NCBI RefSeq assembly: GCF_002157625.1
Contig: NZ_BDMM01000007.1
Location: 62,001-126,000 of the forward strand
DNA: 64,000 nucleotides
Origin: Brevundimonas sp. SH203
Lineage (GTDB): Bacteria; Pseudomonadota; Alphaproteobacteria; Caulobacterales; Caulobacteraceae
Direction of reading: 5' to 3'
The translations under genes were made by a program, and so were the position numbers. Below, piece after piece: positions 17,601 through 26,306 of this stretch; the first letter of the stretch is position 1; the number at the start of each line of letters is the position of its first letter. The notes below the pieces were generated by a model, which was not told the DNA's origin, ran no database searches, and saw only the letters and a list, made by a program, of their open reading frames with translations.

Positions 17601-19542
17601 CATCCAGACCGAGCCCTTCACCATGGTCGGCGTGGGCGACATGTCCGGCGACGTCTTCGGCAACGGCGCCCTGTTGTCCCAGGCAACGCGCCTGGTCGCC
17701 GCCTTCGACCACCGCGACATCTTCATCGATCCGAACCCGGATCATGTGACCGGATGGGCCGAACGCAAGCGGCTGTTCGACCTGCCGCGCTCGTCCTGGC
17801 AGGACTATGACAAGGCCCTGATCTCGGAAGGCGGCGGCGTCTTCTCCCGCTCGGCCAAGTCGATCCAGCTGACGCCCCAGATCAAGGCGGCGCTGGACAT
17901 CGCCGACGATCAGATGGACCCGGTCAGCCTGATCCGCGCCATCCTGAAGGCCCCGGCCGAGCTGCTGTACCTCGGCGGCATCGGGACCTATGTGAAATCG
18001 CCCGCCGAGACCGACGCCCAAGTCGGCGACAAGGGCACCGACGCCCTGCGGATCAACGGCGACGAGCTGCGGGTCAAGGTGGTGGGCGAGGGCGCCAACC
18101 TGGGCTTCACCCAGGCGGGCCGCATCGTGTTCGGCCAGAACGGCGGCCGCATCAACACCGACGCCATCGACAACTCCGCCGGGGTCGACACCTCCGACCA
18201 CGAGGTCAACATCAAGATCCTGGTCGGTTCGGCCGTGACCAACGGCGTCCTGCCGGTGGACGAGCGCACGCCGCTTCTGGCCTCCATGACCGACGAGGTG
18301 GGCCTGAAGGTGCTGGCCCACAACTACGACCAGACCCTGGCCCTGACCCTGCAGCAGGCCGAAGGGTCCGGCGCGCTCGACGCCCAGCAGCGGTTCATGC
18401 AGGCGCTGTCGGCGCGCGGAAAGCTGGACCGCAAGGTCGAGGGCCTGCCCAACGACGTCCGCGTCAAGGAGATGATGGCGGGCGACATCGCCCTGACCCG
18501 GCCCGAGCTGGCGGTCCTGACCGCCTACGCCAAGCTGGAGCTGTCCGACGACATCGTGGCCTCGAACGCGCCCGAGGACCCCTTCTTCGAACAGATTCTG
18601 GTCCGCTACTTCCCCGACGCCCTGGCCCGGTTCGAGCCGGAGATGAAGAGCCACCGGCTGCGGCGCGAGATCATCGCCACCGTCATGGCCAACGAAGTGG
18701 TCAATATGTGCGGCCCGACCTTCCCCGACCGCCTGCGCGGCTCGGCGGAATGCGACACCACCGCCCTGATCATCGCCTTCGAGGCCGCGCGCCGCGTCTT
18801 CCGTCTGGACGAGGCCTGGGACGCCGTCTCGGGTCTGGACCTGAAGATTTCGGCCAAGGCCCAGGTCGCCCTCTATCGCGAGATCGCCATGGTCCTGCGT
18901 CGCCAGACCTTCTGGATGGCCCGCCGCGCCAAGGCCGGCGTGTCGGTCCAGGGCCTGATCGACCGTTATCGCCCCATCGCCGACGCCCTTCAGGCCGAGG
19001 GTGCGCCGGTGCTGTCGCGGTTCGAACAGGGGCGGCTGGACGCGCGGGTCAAGACCTTCGCCGACCTGGGCGCGCCCGAGGATCTGGTGCGCAGCATCGC
19101 CATCATGCGTCCGCTGGTCGCCGCCTCCGACATCGGCGATCTGGCGCAGGAGACGGGCTGGCCGGTCGCGGCCATGGCGCGCCTGTATCACCAGGTCGGG
19201 GCCGCCTTCGACTTCGACCGCCTGCGCGCCGCCGCCGGCTCCATTCCGTCCGCGGATCATTTCGACCGTCTGGCCGTCCGTCGTCTGATCGAGGATCTGA
19301 TGAACGAACAGGCGGCCCTGACCCGCGCCGTCGCCGGGGCCTCCGATCCGTCGGTGGGCGTCAGCGAGGATGCGGCCGAGGGCGCCGTGGACGCCTGGAT
19401 CGGCTCCAAACAGGCGGCGGTGGAGGGCGTGCGCGCCTCGGTGGATGAGATCGAACAGTCCGGTTCGGGCTGGACCTTCGCCAAACTGACCATCGCCAAC
19501 GCCACGATCCGCGACCTGGCCTCGGCCGCGACGCGCGTCTGA
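14677..19542 (+). CDS. gdhZ: NAD-specific glutamate dehydrogenase, large type
   Basis: This is a 1621-residue NAD-dependent glutamate dehydrogenase of the large (about 180 kDa) class, which oxidises glutamate to 2-oxoglutarate and ammonium. The N-terminal half holds ACT-like regulatory segments (for example DAPFLVDSVMGALAEAAVSV and MGLKTLEEYGNAI). The catalytic part follows with RFGPVARGGLRWSDRRDDF and NAVIVPVGSKGGFYPKQL, then the Rossmann domain with GVGDMSGDVFGNGAL. In Caulobacter this enzyme (GdhZ) also affects FtsZ and couples metabolism to division. The ATG at 14677 is chosen because MTAPDLRQP begins the conserved region; the Shine-Dalgarno sequence is weak. Confidence 0.96.
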   Translation: MTAPDLRQPVVQPITEAALEAAFARIVGTGPGATEKVYLAQAYEDYAADETPELGGEDLAALLAASWTAAKAYGADVAAPAVTVGPMHGVDGAALDYDLVRIIQPDAPFLVDSVMGALAEAAVSVRALFHPVIEMDGRRLSIIMLVIDSVPQERRDVLGEGLAQSLADVHAAVADHEAMTGLMRQAVQRLEADPPSAVDPAVLAENIAFLKWLKSDHFVFLGARDYDYPRTAGGDYEAEAPLSQSGQGLGILSDPERTVLRRASEPAVLTHQMRRQLDLSEPVTVAKANARSRVHRRAYMDYVGVKRYGPDGKATGETRFVGLFTSEAYDQLATEVPLLRRKVANALARADKAPGSHNEKRLKNILENYPRDELFQISEDELLSIALGILHLYDRPRIRLFSRQDPFDRFVSVLCFIPREKFDAAVRERIGQIVARAWGGRISAWYPQLSDAPLVRVHYIIGVTPGEHPIPDPVQLEADVAEAGRGWVDRFEAGLRRSGVEEVSVGPISAKWARAFGAGYRDRYDADEAALDLQFMTRLNDTGAPGEGEPVAVRAFRTPDDSRLQFRFKLYRRGSAVPLSDVLPILADMGLKTLEEYGNAIRPLGDTEIHIHEFLMEDPRGEPLVFDDVRGPFEDAFAAVWTGRNESDGFNRLVVELGVEWREAALIRTLAHYRQQTGLDPSQTVQEEALREYPDVARALLSLFKAKFEPAAGGSADDRAAAVAELEGRITALLQDVKSLDHDRALRRIAALIGAIKRTNYFQRDAEGQPKPHIAIKIASRELDDLPLPKPYREIFVWAPHVEGVHLRFGPVARGGLRWSDRRDDFRTEVLGLVKAQQVKNAVIVPVGSKGGFYPKQLPRTTDREAIQGEAIRAYRTFLSGLLDITDNIAADGSVVHPADVIAWEGDDPYLVVAADKGTATFSDIANGVSAAYGFWLGDAFASGGSVGYDHKAMGITARGAWEAVKRHFREMGKDIQTEPFTMVGVGDMSGDVFGNGALLSQATRLVAAFDHRDIFIDPNPDHVTGWAERKRLFDLPRSSWQDYDKALISEGGGVFSRSAKSIQLTPQIKAALDIADDQMDPVSLIRAILKAPAELLYLGGIGTYVKSPAETDAQVGDKGTDALRINGDELRVKVVGEGANLGFTQAGRIVFGQNGGRINTDAIDNSAGVDTSDHEVNIKILVGSAVTNGVLPVDERTPLLASMTDEVGLKVLAHNYDQTLALTLQQAEGSGALDAQQRFMQALSARGKLDRKVEGLPNDVRVKEMMAGDIALTRPELAVLTAYAKLELSDDIVASNAPEDPFFEQILVRYFPDALARFEPEMKSHRLRREIIATVMANEVVNMCGPTFPDRLRGSAECDTTALIIAFEAARRVFRLDEAWDAVSGLDLKISAKAQVALYREIAMVLRRQTFWMARRAKAGVSVQGLIDRYRPIADALQAEGAPVLSRFEQGRLDARVKTFADLGAPEDLVRSIAIMRPLVAASDIGDLAQETGWPVAAMARLYHQVGAAFDFDRLRAAAGSIPSADHFDRLAVRRLIEDLMNEQAALTRAVAGASDPSVGVSEDAAEGAVDAWIGSKQAAVEGVRASVDEIEQSGSGWTFAKLTIANATIRDLASAATRV

Positions 19543-19557
19543 TGCACGACTGAGACC

Positions 19558-19598
19558 GAGGCGGCTTGACGGACTGTCCGTTCAGCCGCCTCTTCTCG
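19558..19598 (+). terminator. Intrinsic terminator of gdhZ
   Basis: A 9-bp perfect stem GAGGCGGCT/AGCCGCCTC (19558-19566, 19584-19592) encloses a second small dyad and is followed by TTCTC on the plus strand, 15 bases after the gdhZ stop. Confidence 0.6.
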
Positions 19599-19624
19599 TC
19601 CGACATCAGGTTGAGGGGCCCGCC

Positions 19625-20092
19625 ATGCCGAGAAAATTCCTCGTCGTCGTTGACGACAGTCCCGAGTTCGCGTCCGCCCTGCGCTTCGCCTCGCGCCGGG
19701 CCAGATCGACGGGCGGGCGCGTGGTCATGCTGCGCGTCCTGCCGTCCGACAGCGACGCCCACTGGTCGGGCGCCCGCGAGGAGATCGCCCGCCAGCAGCG
19801 CGAGGAGGCGGAAGGCCTGCTCAATCGACTCGGTGAAGAGGCGATGGCCCGATCCGGCGCCGCCCCTGTCTTTCTGATCGAGACCGGCGACGCCCAGGGC
19901 GCCATCAAGAAGGTCGTCGCCGCCGACCCGGACATCAAGATTTTGGTTTTGGCGGCGGGAACCGGCTCGCGCGGGCCTGGCCCCCTGGTGTCCGCCATCA
20001 TCAAGAACGGCGCCCAGGTCGGCGGGCGCAAACTGCCCGTCACCATCGTTCCCGGCGAACTGACCGAGGACGAGATCGAGGACCTGGCCTAG
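19625..20092 (+). CDS. Universal stress protein, UspA family
   Basis: This is a 155-residue UspA-domain protein. The N-terminal KFLVVVDDSPEFASALRFA is the first strand and nucleotide-facing aspartate region, and the LVLAAGTGSRGPGPLVSAI segment resembles the ATP-binding G-2x-G-9x-G pattern, here with an altered spacing. The C-terminal PVTIVPGELTEDEIEDLA is typical of alphaproteobacterial members. It is probably a cytoplasmic stress factor. A GAGGGG Shine-Dalgarno sequence precedes the ATG. It follows the gdhZ terminator and is probably its own transcription unit. Confidence 0.88.
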   Translation: MPRKFLVVVDDSPEFASALRFASRRARSTGGRVVMLRVLPSDSDAHWSGAREEIARQQREEAEGLLNRLGEEAMARSGAAPVFLIETGDAQGAIKKVVAADPDIKILVLAAGTGSRGPGPLVSAIIKNGAQVGGRKLPVTIVPGELTEDEIEDLA

Positions 20093-20116
20093 GCGCTCGG
20101 CGAAAGGGGAGGGGCC

Positions 20117-21259
20117 TTAGCCCTTCGGAACCAGCCGCCACATCCGCAAGGGATGGCGCACGGTTCCCGCCTCGGCCCCGGCGGCGTCGCCCCGGCCCAT
20201 ATAGAGATCGGCCCGCACCGGCCCGCGAATGGCCGATCCGGTGTCCAGCGCCATCGCAAGTCCGCGATAGCTGGCGCTGGCCCCGCGCAGATTGCCGCCG
20301 TCCGCCTCCAGCCAGACCAGTTCGCCATAGCGCCAGTGCGCGGGATCGACCGCGATGGCCCGTCGCTCGGTCAGGGGCACGCCCGCCGCCCCGGCCGGAT
20401 GGCCGTCATCGTCCGGGTCCAGACGGAAGAAGATGTAGCGCGGGTTCAGCGCCATCACGGCTTGGGCCTCATACCCCCTGTGACTGGCCAGCCAGCCCCG
20501 GATGGCGTCGCCCGATGTGCCGTTCTGCGGCAGCAGCCCCTGCTGGGCCATCGGCCGGGCGATGCCGACGAAGGGCTTGCCGTTGTCGGCGGCGTAGGCG
20601 GCGCGTCCCCGCGTTCCGTCCTCGAAGGTCAGATAGCCCGAGCCCTGGATCTGCAGGAAGAACAGGTCCTCGGCCCGCATCCAGGCCAGGGCCTGATCGG
20701 GCCGGGCGGCGGATTCGATATAGGCCCGGTCCCCCGCCGCGCGCGGATTGGCGGGCTTGGGCAGGACGGGGGCCGAAAACTCGGCGTCCGGCTGGCGGCG
20801 CGCCGGATACTCGGGCGCGAAATAGGAGGTCAGCAGGCCGGGCCGCCCATCGGCGGTGGCGGCCGGAACGGCGCTGAAACTGGCTTCGAAGAAGGCGCGG
20901 GCGTCCGACGGCGTGACCGTCATGGTCGTCGCCATGGCTTTGGCGCGGGCGCAGACGCGGCGGGCCGCGTCGTCGCGCGCCGCCCCGCACCCGTCCACAT
21001 AGGCCCGGAACGCCGCCAGATGATCCTCGTCGTTCCAGCCGGGCAGGACGGCGGGGCTCAGGGCGTTGGACGGCGCGGGCGGCGGCGCAACGGGCGTCGG
21101 CGAGGGCGTATAGGCGACGGGGCCGCCGGGAAGGGCGCCGTTCGGCGGCCGCTGCGGCGTCGTGGGGCCGGACGAACAGGCCGCCAGAACCATCATCCCC
21201 GCCAGGCTCAGCGGTCCGGCGCCCAGCCTTGCGACAGCAGGCCGCCCCAGGCGGGCCAT
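20117..21259 (-). CDS. mltA: Membrane-bound lytic murein transglycosylase A
   Basis: This is a 380-residue MltA lipoprotein: signal peptide with lipobox LAAC (lipidated C28), a Pro-rich linker, then the MltA double-psi beta-barrel and 3D domain. Signatures are GLLTSYFAPEYPARR, FFLQIQGSGYLTFEDG, NGKPFVGIARPMAQQG, LNPRYIFFR and the C-terminal ALDTGSAIRGPVRADLYMGRGDAAG, where the catalytic aspartate of the 3D domain resides. It cleaves glycan strands to anhydromuropeptides at the outer membrane. The start overlaps the stop of the upstream TimA-like gene by one base (TGATG). Confidence 0.95.
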   Translation of the reverse strand: MARLGRPAVARLGAGPLSLAGMMVLAACSSGPTTPQRPPNGALPGGPVAYTPSPTPVAPPPAPSNALSPAVLPGWNDEDHLAAFRAYVDGCGAARDDAARRVCARAKAMATTMTVTPSDARAFFEASFSAVPAATADGRPGLLTSYFAPEYPARRQPDAEFSAPVLPKPANPRAAGDRAYIESAARPDQALAWMRAEDLFFLQIQGSGYLTFEDGTRGRAAYAADNGKPFVGIARPMAQQGLLPQNGTSGDAIRGWLASHRGYEAQAVMALNPRYIFFRLDPDDDGHPAGAAGVPLTERRAIAVDPAHWRYGELVWLEADGGNLRGASASYRGLAMALDTGSAIRGPVRADLYMGRGDAAGAEAGTVRHPLRMWRLVPKG

Positions 21260-21906
21260 CAGGCGTTGGCCGGCTCGACGCGCGCCAGGACCCAGTTGGG
21301 ATCGGCCGCGCCCAGGGTGCGTTCGAACGTCCAGTGTTCGGCGGTGCGGCGTTCCTCGACCAGCGGCTCGCCCGTCTCGGAATCGGCCGTCTCGCCCGTG
21401 GCCTTGGTCACGCGGCTGCGCAACTCGGCCAGGAAGCGCACCTTGGCCACGGCCTTGTCGCCCTCGGCCGCCGCCCCTTCCAGGTCGGCGCGCGGCGGGA
21501 ACAGAAACTCCACCGACTCCGTTTCGCCGCGCGTCTCGCGCGCCGCGATGCCCGCCTCGAACGAGGCCATGACATTGGGCTTCAGCAGGGGCGCCAGCGC
21601 CGCCCGGTCGCCCGAGGCGTAGCCGCGCACGATGGTCTCATAGGCCTGACGCGCGCCGTCCAGGAACCGCGCGGGGTCGAAAGCCGGATCGCGCGCCTTC
21701 AGGGTGGCGATGGAGGCCAGGGTCGCGGGATCGATGGCGGGCGCCGGCGCCGCGGTCTCGTTCGGCGTCGGCCCGGCCACGGGGGTCTTGGCGTCTTCCT
21801 GCGGCTGACGCCCCACGCGCTTGCCCAGCACATTGTAGAGCTGGAACAGGACGATGGCCGCGATCACGGCGAAGACGACGATCTGGAACTGGACCGGCAG
21901 GTTCAA
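21259..21906 (-). CDS. Tim44/TimA-like domain protein
   Basis: This is a 215-residue protein with one N-terminal transmembrane helix (FQIVVFAVIAAIVLFQLYNVLG) and a C-terminal Tim44-like domain (about residues 75-213; RDPAFDPARFLDGARQAYETIV and AEHWTFERTLGAADPNWVLARVE). The domain is shared with mitochondrial Tim44, a motor anchor of the TIM23 complex. In Caulobacter the counterpart TimA is a peripheral inner-membrane adaptor. Its operon with mltA and its divergence from secB are typical of the order. Function is therefore known only in outline. Confidence 0.88.
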   Translation of the reverse strand: MNLPVQFQIVVFAVIAAIVLFQLYNVLGKRVGRQPQEDAKTPVAGPTPNETAAPAPAIDPATLASIATLKARDPAFDPARFLDGARQAYETIVRGYASGDRAALAPLLKPNVMASFEAGIAARETRGETESVEFLFPPRADLEGAAAEGDKAVAKVRFLAELRSRVTKATGETADSETGEPLVEERRTAEHWTFERTLGAADPNWVLARVEPANA

Positions 21907-22099
21907 GGCGGAAAATCCTGTAACGGGGCGACGGGCGCGCCGGACGGCTGTCTGGCGTGATTAGGGTGTCATATAGGGCGAGGCAAGGCGCACCGCGCCC
22001 CCAATCGCGCGCGCGACATTGCGGCCAAGCGTCCCGGCATGGTAGTCGCGGCGCCTCATTCCGGCCTCATCGGCCTCAGATCGCTCAGAAGACCGCCTC

Positions 22100-22612
22100 A
22101 TGACCGACGCCGCTCCTCCCGCCGAACAGCCCCAGCAAGGCGAGACCCAGCAGGGCCAGCCCGCCGGCCCCGGCTTCCGCATCCTGGCCCAGTACGTCCG
22201 CGACTTCTCGTTCGAGAATCCCCGCGCGCCGGAATCCCTGCGCATCGACGGCAAGCCCGCCATCGACCTGGGCGTCGAAATGGCCGCCCAAGGTCGCCCG
22301 GACGGCCTGTTCGAGCTGGACCTGAAGCTGTCGGTCAAGGCGACCCACGAGAACCAGCCCGTCTTCCACGTCGAACTGGTCTATGGCGGTCTGTTCCAGC
22401 TGGCCAATGTCCAGGAGCAGGACATCGAGCCGCTGCTGCTGATCGAATGCCCGCGCTATCTGTTCCCGTTCGCGCGCGAGATCATCTCGGGCGCCACGGC
22501 CGACGGCGGCTTCTATCCCCCGTTCCAGCTGGACCCCATCGACTTCGCCGCCATCTATATCGCGCGCCAGCAGCAGATCGCCCAGCAGCCGGTCGAAACC
22601 GGCCAGGCCTGA
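22100..22612 (+). CDS. secB: Protein-export chaperone SecB
   Basis: This is a 170-residue SecB, a tetrameric cytoplasmic chaperone that keeps precursors unfolded and hands them to SecA. The family signatures are [17 protein letters not shown], the [11 protein letters not shown] strand and the C-terminal [15 protein letters not shown] with [18 protein letters not shown]. The N-terminus is a Gln/Pro-rich extension of about 25 residues. Length matches alphaproteobacterial SecB. It is divergent from the timA-mltA unit and is followed after 7 bases by a DMT transporter, so the two may be cotranscribed. Confidence 0.97.
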   Translation: MTDAAPPAEQPQQGETQQGQPAGPGFRILAQYVRDFSFENPRAPESLRIDGKPAIDLGVEMAAQGRPDGLFELDLKLSVKATHENQPVFHVELVYGGLFQLANVQEQDIEPLLLIECPRYLFPFAREIISGATADGGFYPPFQLDPIDFAAIYIARQQQIAQQPVETGQA

Positions 22613-22619
22613 GCCGGCC

Positions 22620-23567
22620 ATGTCCGCCCCTGCGCGACCGGGGCGCGACCATGTGACTCCCGCCGGCGAGGACATCGCCGGCGGCATCGGCCTGCGCATC
22701 GCGGCGGCGGGCTGTTTCTCCATCATGGCGGCGCTGCTGAAACTGGCGTCTCTGGACGGCGTGATCGCGCCCGAGATGCTGTTCTACCGGGCCTTCTTCG
22801 GCCTGCCGGTGGTGCTGGTCTGGGTGCTGACCCAGCCGGGCGGCCTTTCGGGCCTGACCACGCGCCGCCCCCTGGCCCATGTCGGCCGCAGCGCCCTGGG
22901 CATCGTCTCGATCCTGTGCGTGTTCCAGACCCTGACGCTGTTGCCTTTGGCCGACGCCACGACGCTCAGCTTCACCGCCCCCATCTTCGCCACCATCCTG
23001 TCCTTCCTGATCCTGAAGGAGGCCGTCGGGCCGCGTCGCTGGGCCGCCGTGGCCGTGGGCTTCGTCGGGGTGGTCATCGTCATGCGGCCGGGCGCGGATC
23101 ACGCCGTGCCGGTCGTGGGGATCGCCTTCGGCCTGATGGCGGCCCTGTTGACGGCGGGCGTGACCATCACCCTGCGTCAGCTGCGCGACACCGAACATGT
23201 CGCCGCCATCGTCTTCTGGTTCTTCGTCGGCTCGTCGATCGTGGGGGCGATCCTGCTGCCCTTCGTCGGCCATTGGCGCTCGCCCCAGACCCTCGTCCTG
23301 CTGGTCGGATCGGGGATCGTCGGGGGGCTGGCCCAGCTGTTCATGACCGCCTCGCTGCAAAAGGCGCCGGTCGCCGTCGTCGCGCCCTTCGACTATCTCC
23401 AGATCGTGGGCGCGGTCGTCTTCGGCTGGTGGCTGATGTCCACGACGCCGACGCTCAGCACCTTGGCCGGGGCCGCCCTGATCGCCTCCAGCGGCCTCTA
23501 CACCGCCTGGCGCGAACACGTCCGCCGCCAGGAACGCCTGATCCAGCCGACCGCGCCGCCGGTCTAG
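22620..23567 (+). CDS. DMT superfamily (EamA) transporter
   Basis: This is a 315-residue inner-membrane protein with about ten hydrophobic helices in two EamA repeats, for example AAGCFSIMAALLKLASLDG at the start of the first and AALLTAGVTITLRQLRD in the second. Members export amino acids, nucleosides or other metabolites. The substrate cannot be inferred. It follows secB by 7 bases. Its TAG stop shares CTAG with the stop of the convergent DUF3147 gene. Confidence 0.9.
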   Translation: MSAPARPGRDHVTPAGEDIAGGIGLRIAAAGCFSIMAALLKLASLDGVIAPEMLFYRAFFGLPVVLVWVLTQPGGLSGLTTRRPLAHVGRSALGIVSILCVFQTLTLLPLADATTLSFTAPIFATILSFLILKEAVGPRRWAAVAVGFVGVVIVMRPGADHAVPVVGIAFGLMAALLTAGVTITLRQLRDTEHVAAIVFWFFVGSSIVGAILLPFVGHWRSPQTLVLLVGSGIVGGLAQLFMTASLQKAPVAVVAPFDYLQIVGAVVFGWWLMSTTPTLSTLAGAALIASSGLYTAWREHVRRQERLIQPTAPPV

Positions 23568-23914
23568 AGGCGCAGCCCGAAACGCGGGCCTATCCAGGTC
23601 ATCAGTCCGTAAAGCGCGATGGTCAGGGCGCATCCTGCCGCCAAGGCCACCCAGAACGGAACCCCATGACGCAGCATCACCGGGATCACCAAAAACATCG
23701 GCAGGGACGGCAGGACATACCAGAAGGTCGCCTGGGCGTGGTCCGCCATATTCTCCACGTCGGGCCGGTCCCGCCACAGCCAGATCATGCCCAGCACGGA
23801 CACCAGCGGCAGCGACGCCACCAGCGCCCCCACGCCGGGATAGCGTTTGGCCAGGGTGGACACGGCGGCGATCAACAGGCCCGAGATCGCGGCCTTCAGC
23901 ACGAAATAGATCAC
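23564..23914 (-). CDS. DUF3147 family membrane protein
   Basis: This is a 116-residue protein with four hydrophobic segments, matching the DUF3147 family (MIYFVLKAAISGLLIAAVST, LVASLPLVSVLGMIWLW and a terminal FWVALAAGCALTIALYGLM). No function is known for the family. It lies 34 bases downstream of dut on the same strand and could be the last gene of the coaBC-dut unit. The convergent transporter gene overlaps its last four bases. Confidence 0.85.
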   Translation of the reverse strand: MIYFVLKAAISGLLIAAVSTLAKRYPGVGALVASLPLVSVLGMIWLWRDRPDVENMADHAQATFWYVLPSLPMFLVIPVMLRHGVPFWVALAAGCALTIALYGLMTWIGPRFGLRL

Positions 23915-23948
23915 TGTCGGTCGATCCCACGCATGGTCGGCAGAGCGC

Positions 23949-24407
23949 CTATCGCCCGGTCGAGCCGAACCCGCCCGCGCCGCGCGCCGTCTCGTCCAGC
24001 GCCTCGACCTCGATCCAGTCGGCGCGCTCGTGACGGGCGATCACCAGCTGGGCGATCCGCTCGCCCCGGCGGATGACGAAGGGTTCGGCGCCGATATTGG
24101 CCAGGATCACGCCGCACTCGCCGCGATAGTCGCTGTCGATGGTGCCGGGCGCATTGGGGCAGATGATCCCGTGCTTCAGCGCCAGACCCGACCGCGCCCG
24201 CACCTGGGCCTCGTAGCCCAGCGGCAGGGCGATCTTCAGACCCGTCGGCACCAGGGCGCGCTGGCCGGGCGCCAGGGTCATGGGCTGGTCCTCCGGCACG
24301 GCGGCGCGCAGGTCCATCCCCGCCGATCCGGCCGTCTCATAGGCCGGCAGGGGCAGGCCCTCCGAATGCGGCAGGCGCAGGATCTGGATGGCGGTCGGTC
24401 GGGTCAT
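23949..24407 (-). CDS. dut: Deoxyuridine 5'-triphosphate nucleotidohydrolase
   Basis: This is a 152-residue trimeric dUTPase, which converts dUTP to dUMP and pyrophosphate to keep uracil out of DNA and to feed dTMP synthesis. The five dUTPase motifs are present: [40 protein letters not shown] and the C-terminal arm [12 protein letters not shown]. The start ATG at 24407 overlaps the coaBC stop by four bases, so translation is coupled. The coaBC-dut order is widespread in proteobacteria. Confidence 0.97.
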   Translation of the reverse strand: MTRPTAIQILRLPHSEGLPLPAYETAGSAGMDLRAAVPEDQPMTLAPGQRALVPTGLKIALPLGYEAQVRARSGLALKHGIICPNAPGTIDSDYRGECGVILANIGAEPFVIRRGERIAQLVIARHERADWIEVEALDETARGAGGFGSTGR

Positions 24408-25633
24408 TGGGCGGCCTTGAAATGATCGGCGATGCGGGCGGCGACGGCGCGGGCGATGGCGGTCTTGGACTGGCGCGGCCAGCTTTCCGTCCCCTCCGCC
24501 GTCACCAGCAGAACGGCGTTGCCGTCCGAGCCGAAGACGTCGTCGGACACGTCGTTGCCGATGATCCAGTCGCAACCCTTCCTCGACAGCTTGGCGCGCG
24601 CATTGGCCTCCAGCTCGGTCGTCTCGGCGGCGAAACCGATCACCAGACGGGGGCGGTTCGGACCCGGCGCGGCGACGCCCGCCAGGATGTCGGGGTTTTC
24701 GATCAGGGCCAGGGTCGGCGGCCCGCCCGGCCCCTTCTTGATCTTGCCGCCCGCGATGATGTCCACGCGCCAGTCGGCGACGGCCGCCGACAGCACGGCG
24801 ATGTCGGCGGGCAGGGCGTCCTGCGTCGCCGACTGCATCTCCAGCGCGCTCTCGACGTCGATGCGCGTCACGCCCGTCGGCGCGGCCAGGGCGGTCGGCC
24901 CCGACACCAGCGTCACCTCGGCGCCCAGTTCGGCCAGGGCGGCGGCGATGGCGTAGCCCTGTTTGCCGCTGGAGCGGTTGGTCAGGCCCCGCACCGGGTC
25001 GATCGACTCGAACGTCGGCCCCGCCGTCACCACCGCCTTGCGCCCCGCCAGCGGGTGTCCGGCCGCGCCGGCCAGCAGGCCCGATATGGCCTCCAGTATG
25101 GCGGCGGGCTCGGCCATCCGGCCCGGCCCGAACTCGCCGCAGGCCATCTCGCCGCTGTCCGGCCCGACGACCGCGACGCCGTGGAAGCCGGGGAAGGTTT
25201 TCAGCCGTTCGACATTGGCCTGGACCGCCGGATGCTCCCACATCCGCACGTTCATCGCCGGCGCCAGCAGCACCCGCTTGTCGGTGGCGATCAGGGCGGT
25301 GGAGGCCAGGTCGTCGGCCAGACCGTTCGCGGCCTTGGCGATCAGGCCCGCCGTCGCCGGGGCCACGACCACCAGATCGGCCCAGCGCGACAGCTCGATA
25401 TGACCCATGGAGGTTTCGTCGTCGGGGTGGAACAGGCCCGACCGCACCGGATGGCCCGACAGCGCGGCCAGCGACAGGGGGGTGACGAACTCGGCCCCCG
25501 CCTCGGTCAGGATCACCCGTGTCTGTCCGCCCGCCCTGGCGATCAGCCTGACCAACTCCAGCGCCTTATAGGCCGCGATGCCGCCGCCGACGATCAGCAG
25601 GATCTTGCGATGGGTGAGGGGGCGGCTGTCCAT
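24404..25633 (-). CDS. coaBC: Phosphopantothenoylcysteine synthetase/decarboxylase
   Basis: This is a 409-residue bifunctional CoaBC (Dfp). It condenses 4'-phosphopantothenate with cysteine (CoaB) and decarboxylates the product (CoaC) in coenzyme A synthesis. The CoaC flavoprotein half begins with [19 protein letters not shown] and has the substrate motif [12 protein letters not shown]; the CoaB half starts at [28 protein letters not shown] and holds the KIKK motif. The start ATG at 25633 diverges from the lipoprotein gene at 25747 across a 113-base promoter interval. Confidence 0.97.
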   Translation of the reverse strand: MDSRPLTHRKILLIVGGGIAAYKALELVRLIARAGGQTRVILTEAGAEFVTPLSLAALSGHPVRSGLFHPDDETSMGHIELSRWADLVVVAPATAGLIAKAANGLADDLASTALIATDKRVLLAPAMNVRMWEHPAVQANVERLKTFPGFHGVAVVGPDSGEMACGEFGPGRMAEPAAILEAISGLLAGAAGHPLAGRKAVVTAGPTFESIDPVRGLTNRSSGKQGYAIAAALAELGAEVTLVSGPTALAAPTGVTRIDVESALEMQSATQDALPADIAVLSAAVADWRVDIIAGGKIKKGPGGPPTLALIENPDILAGVAAPGPNRPRLVIGFAAETTELEANARAKLSRKGCDWIIGNDVSDDVFGSDGNAVLLVTAEGTESWPRQSKTAIARAVAARIADHFKAAQ

Positions 25634-25746
25634 GACCCTGATCTAGCGACCCTGCATGACGCCGTCGAGACGCACGACAAGAACATTGCGCGAACAGTGA
25701 AGTTGTGCTTTCGTCGCGTCACGCGGGTATCTTGAGGGGTTGGGGA

Positions 25747-26265
25747 ATGAAGACGACGATAAGGGGGGCGGCCGTGCTGGCCATGGGCGGGCTGCTGCTG
25801 GCCGTGGGGGCGTGCGATCGATCCTCGGCGGTCGAGACGCGAGACCGCACGACCGAGGCCAGGCCGATGGCCCTGGCGGACACGGCCGGGCCGGTCGAGG
25901 AGACCGTTTCCGCACCCGAGGCCAAACCCGTCCTGACCGCCAACCGGCGCGAGACGGTCGACGCCAAGATCAGCCGTCTCTACGACCGCAATGGCGCCGA
26001 CTTCGGCGCGCGCTCGGCCGAGGATTATCTGGCCAAGGTCACGGCCTTCACCACCAAGACGCCGCGCGACGTGGAGACGGTCAAACGCCCGAACGGCGAC
26101 ACCCTGATCTATCAGGCCTCCACCAACACCTTCGCCGTGGTGGCCCGCAACGGCACGCCGCGCACCATGTTCAAGCCGAGGGAGGGCGCCGCCTATTGGG
26201 CCGAGCAGAAGACGGCGGCCCCCACCTTCGGCCGGCGGCGACAATCGACGGGGGCGGCCGGCTGA
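25747..26265 (+). CDS. Lipoprotein with polymorphic-toxin-like C-terminal module
   Basis: This is a 172-residue predicted lipoprotein, with lipobox LAVGAC and lipidated C23. After a linker of about 35 residues the C-terminal region (about 55-160) reads AKISRLYDRNGADFGARSA, then PNGDTLIYQASTNTF, VVARNGTPRTMFKP. This arrangement, D-F-G near the start and T-N-T-F..V...G...T-x-F-K-P near the end, resembles a nuclease module seen at the C-termini of contact-dependent and other polymorphic toxins. The histidines expected before the DFG element are replaced, so it may be inactive or repurposed. This is resemblance, not a proven homology; the protein could simply be an unknown lipoprotein. Confidence 0.7.
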   Translation: MKTTIRGAAVLAMGGLLLAVGACDRSSAVETRDRTTEARPMALADTAGPVEETVSAPEAKPVLTANRRETVDAKISRLYDRNGADFGARSAEDYLAKVTAFTTKTPRDVETVKRPNGDTLIYQASTNTFAVVARNGTPRTMFKPREGAAYWAEQKTAAPTFGRRRQSTGAAG

Positions 26266-26306
26266 TATAGAGGGCGGGGTTCGACTGACGCACCGGACCC
26301 CCTCTG

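Noticed and set aside
16267..19260. A 997-codon antisense frame in gdhZ
   Set aside because: Same mirror effect; gdhZ has full-length family motifs.
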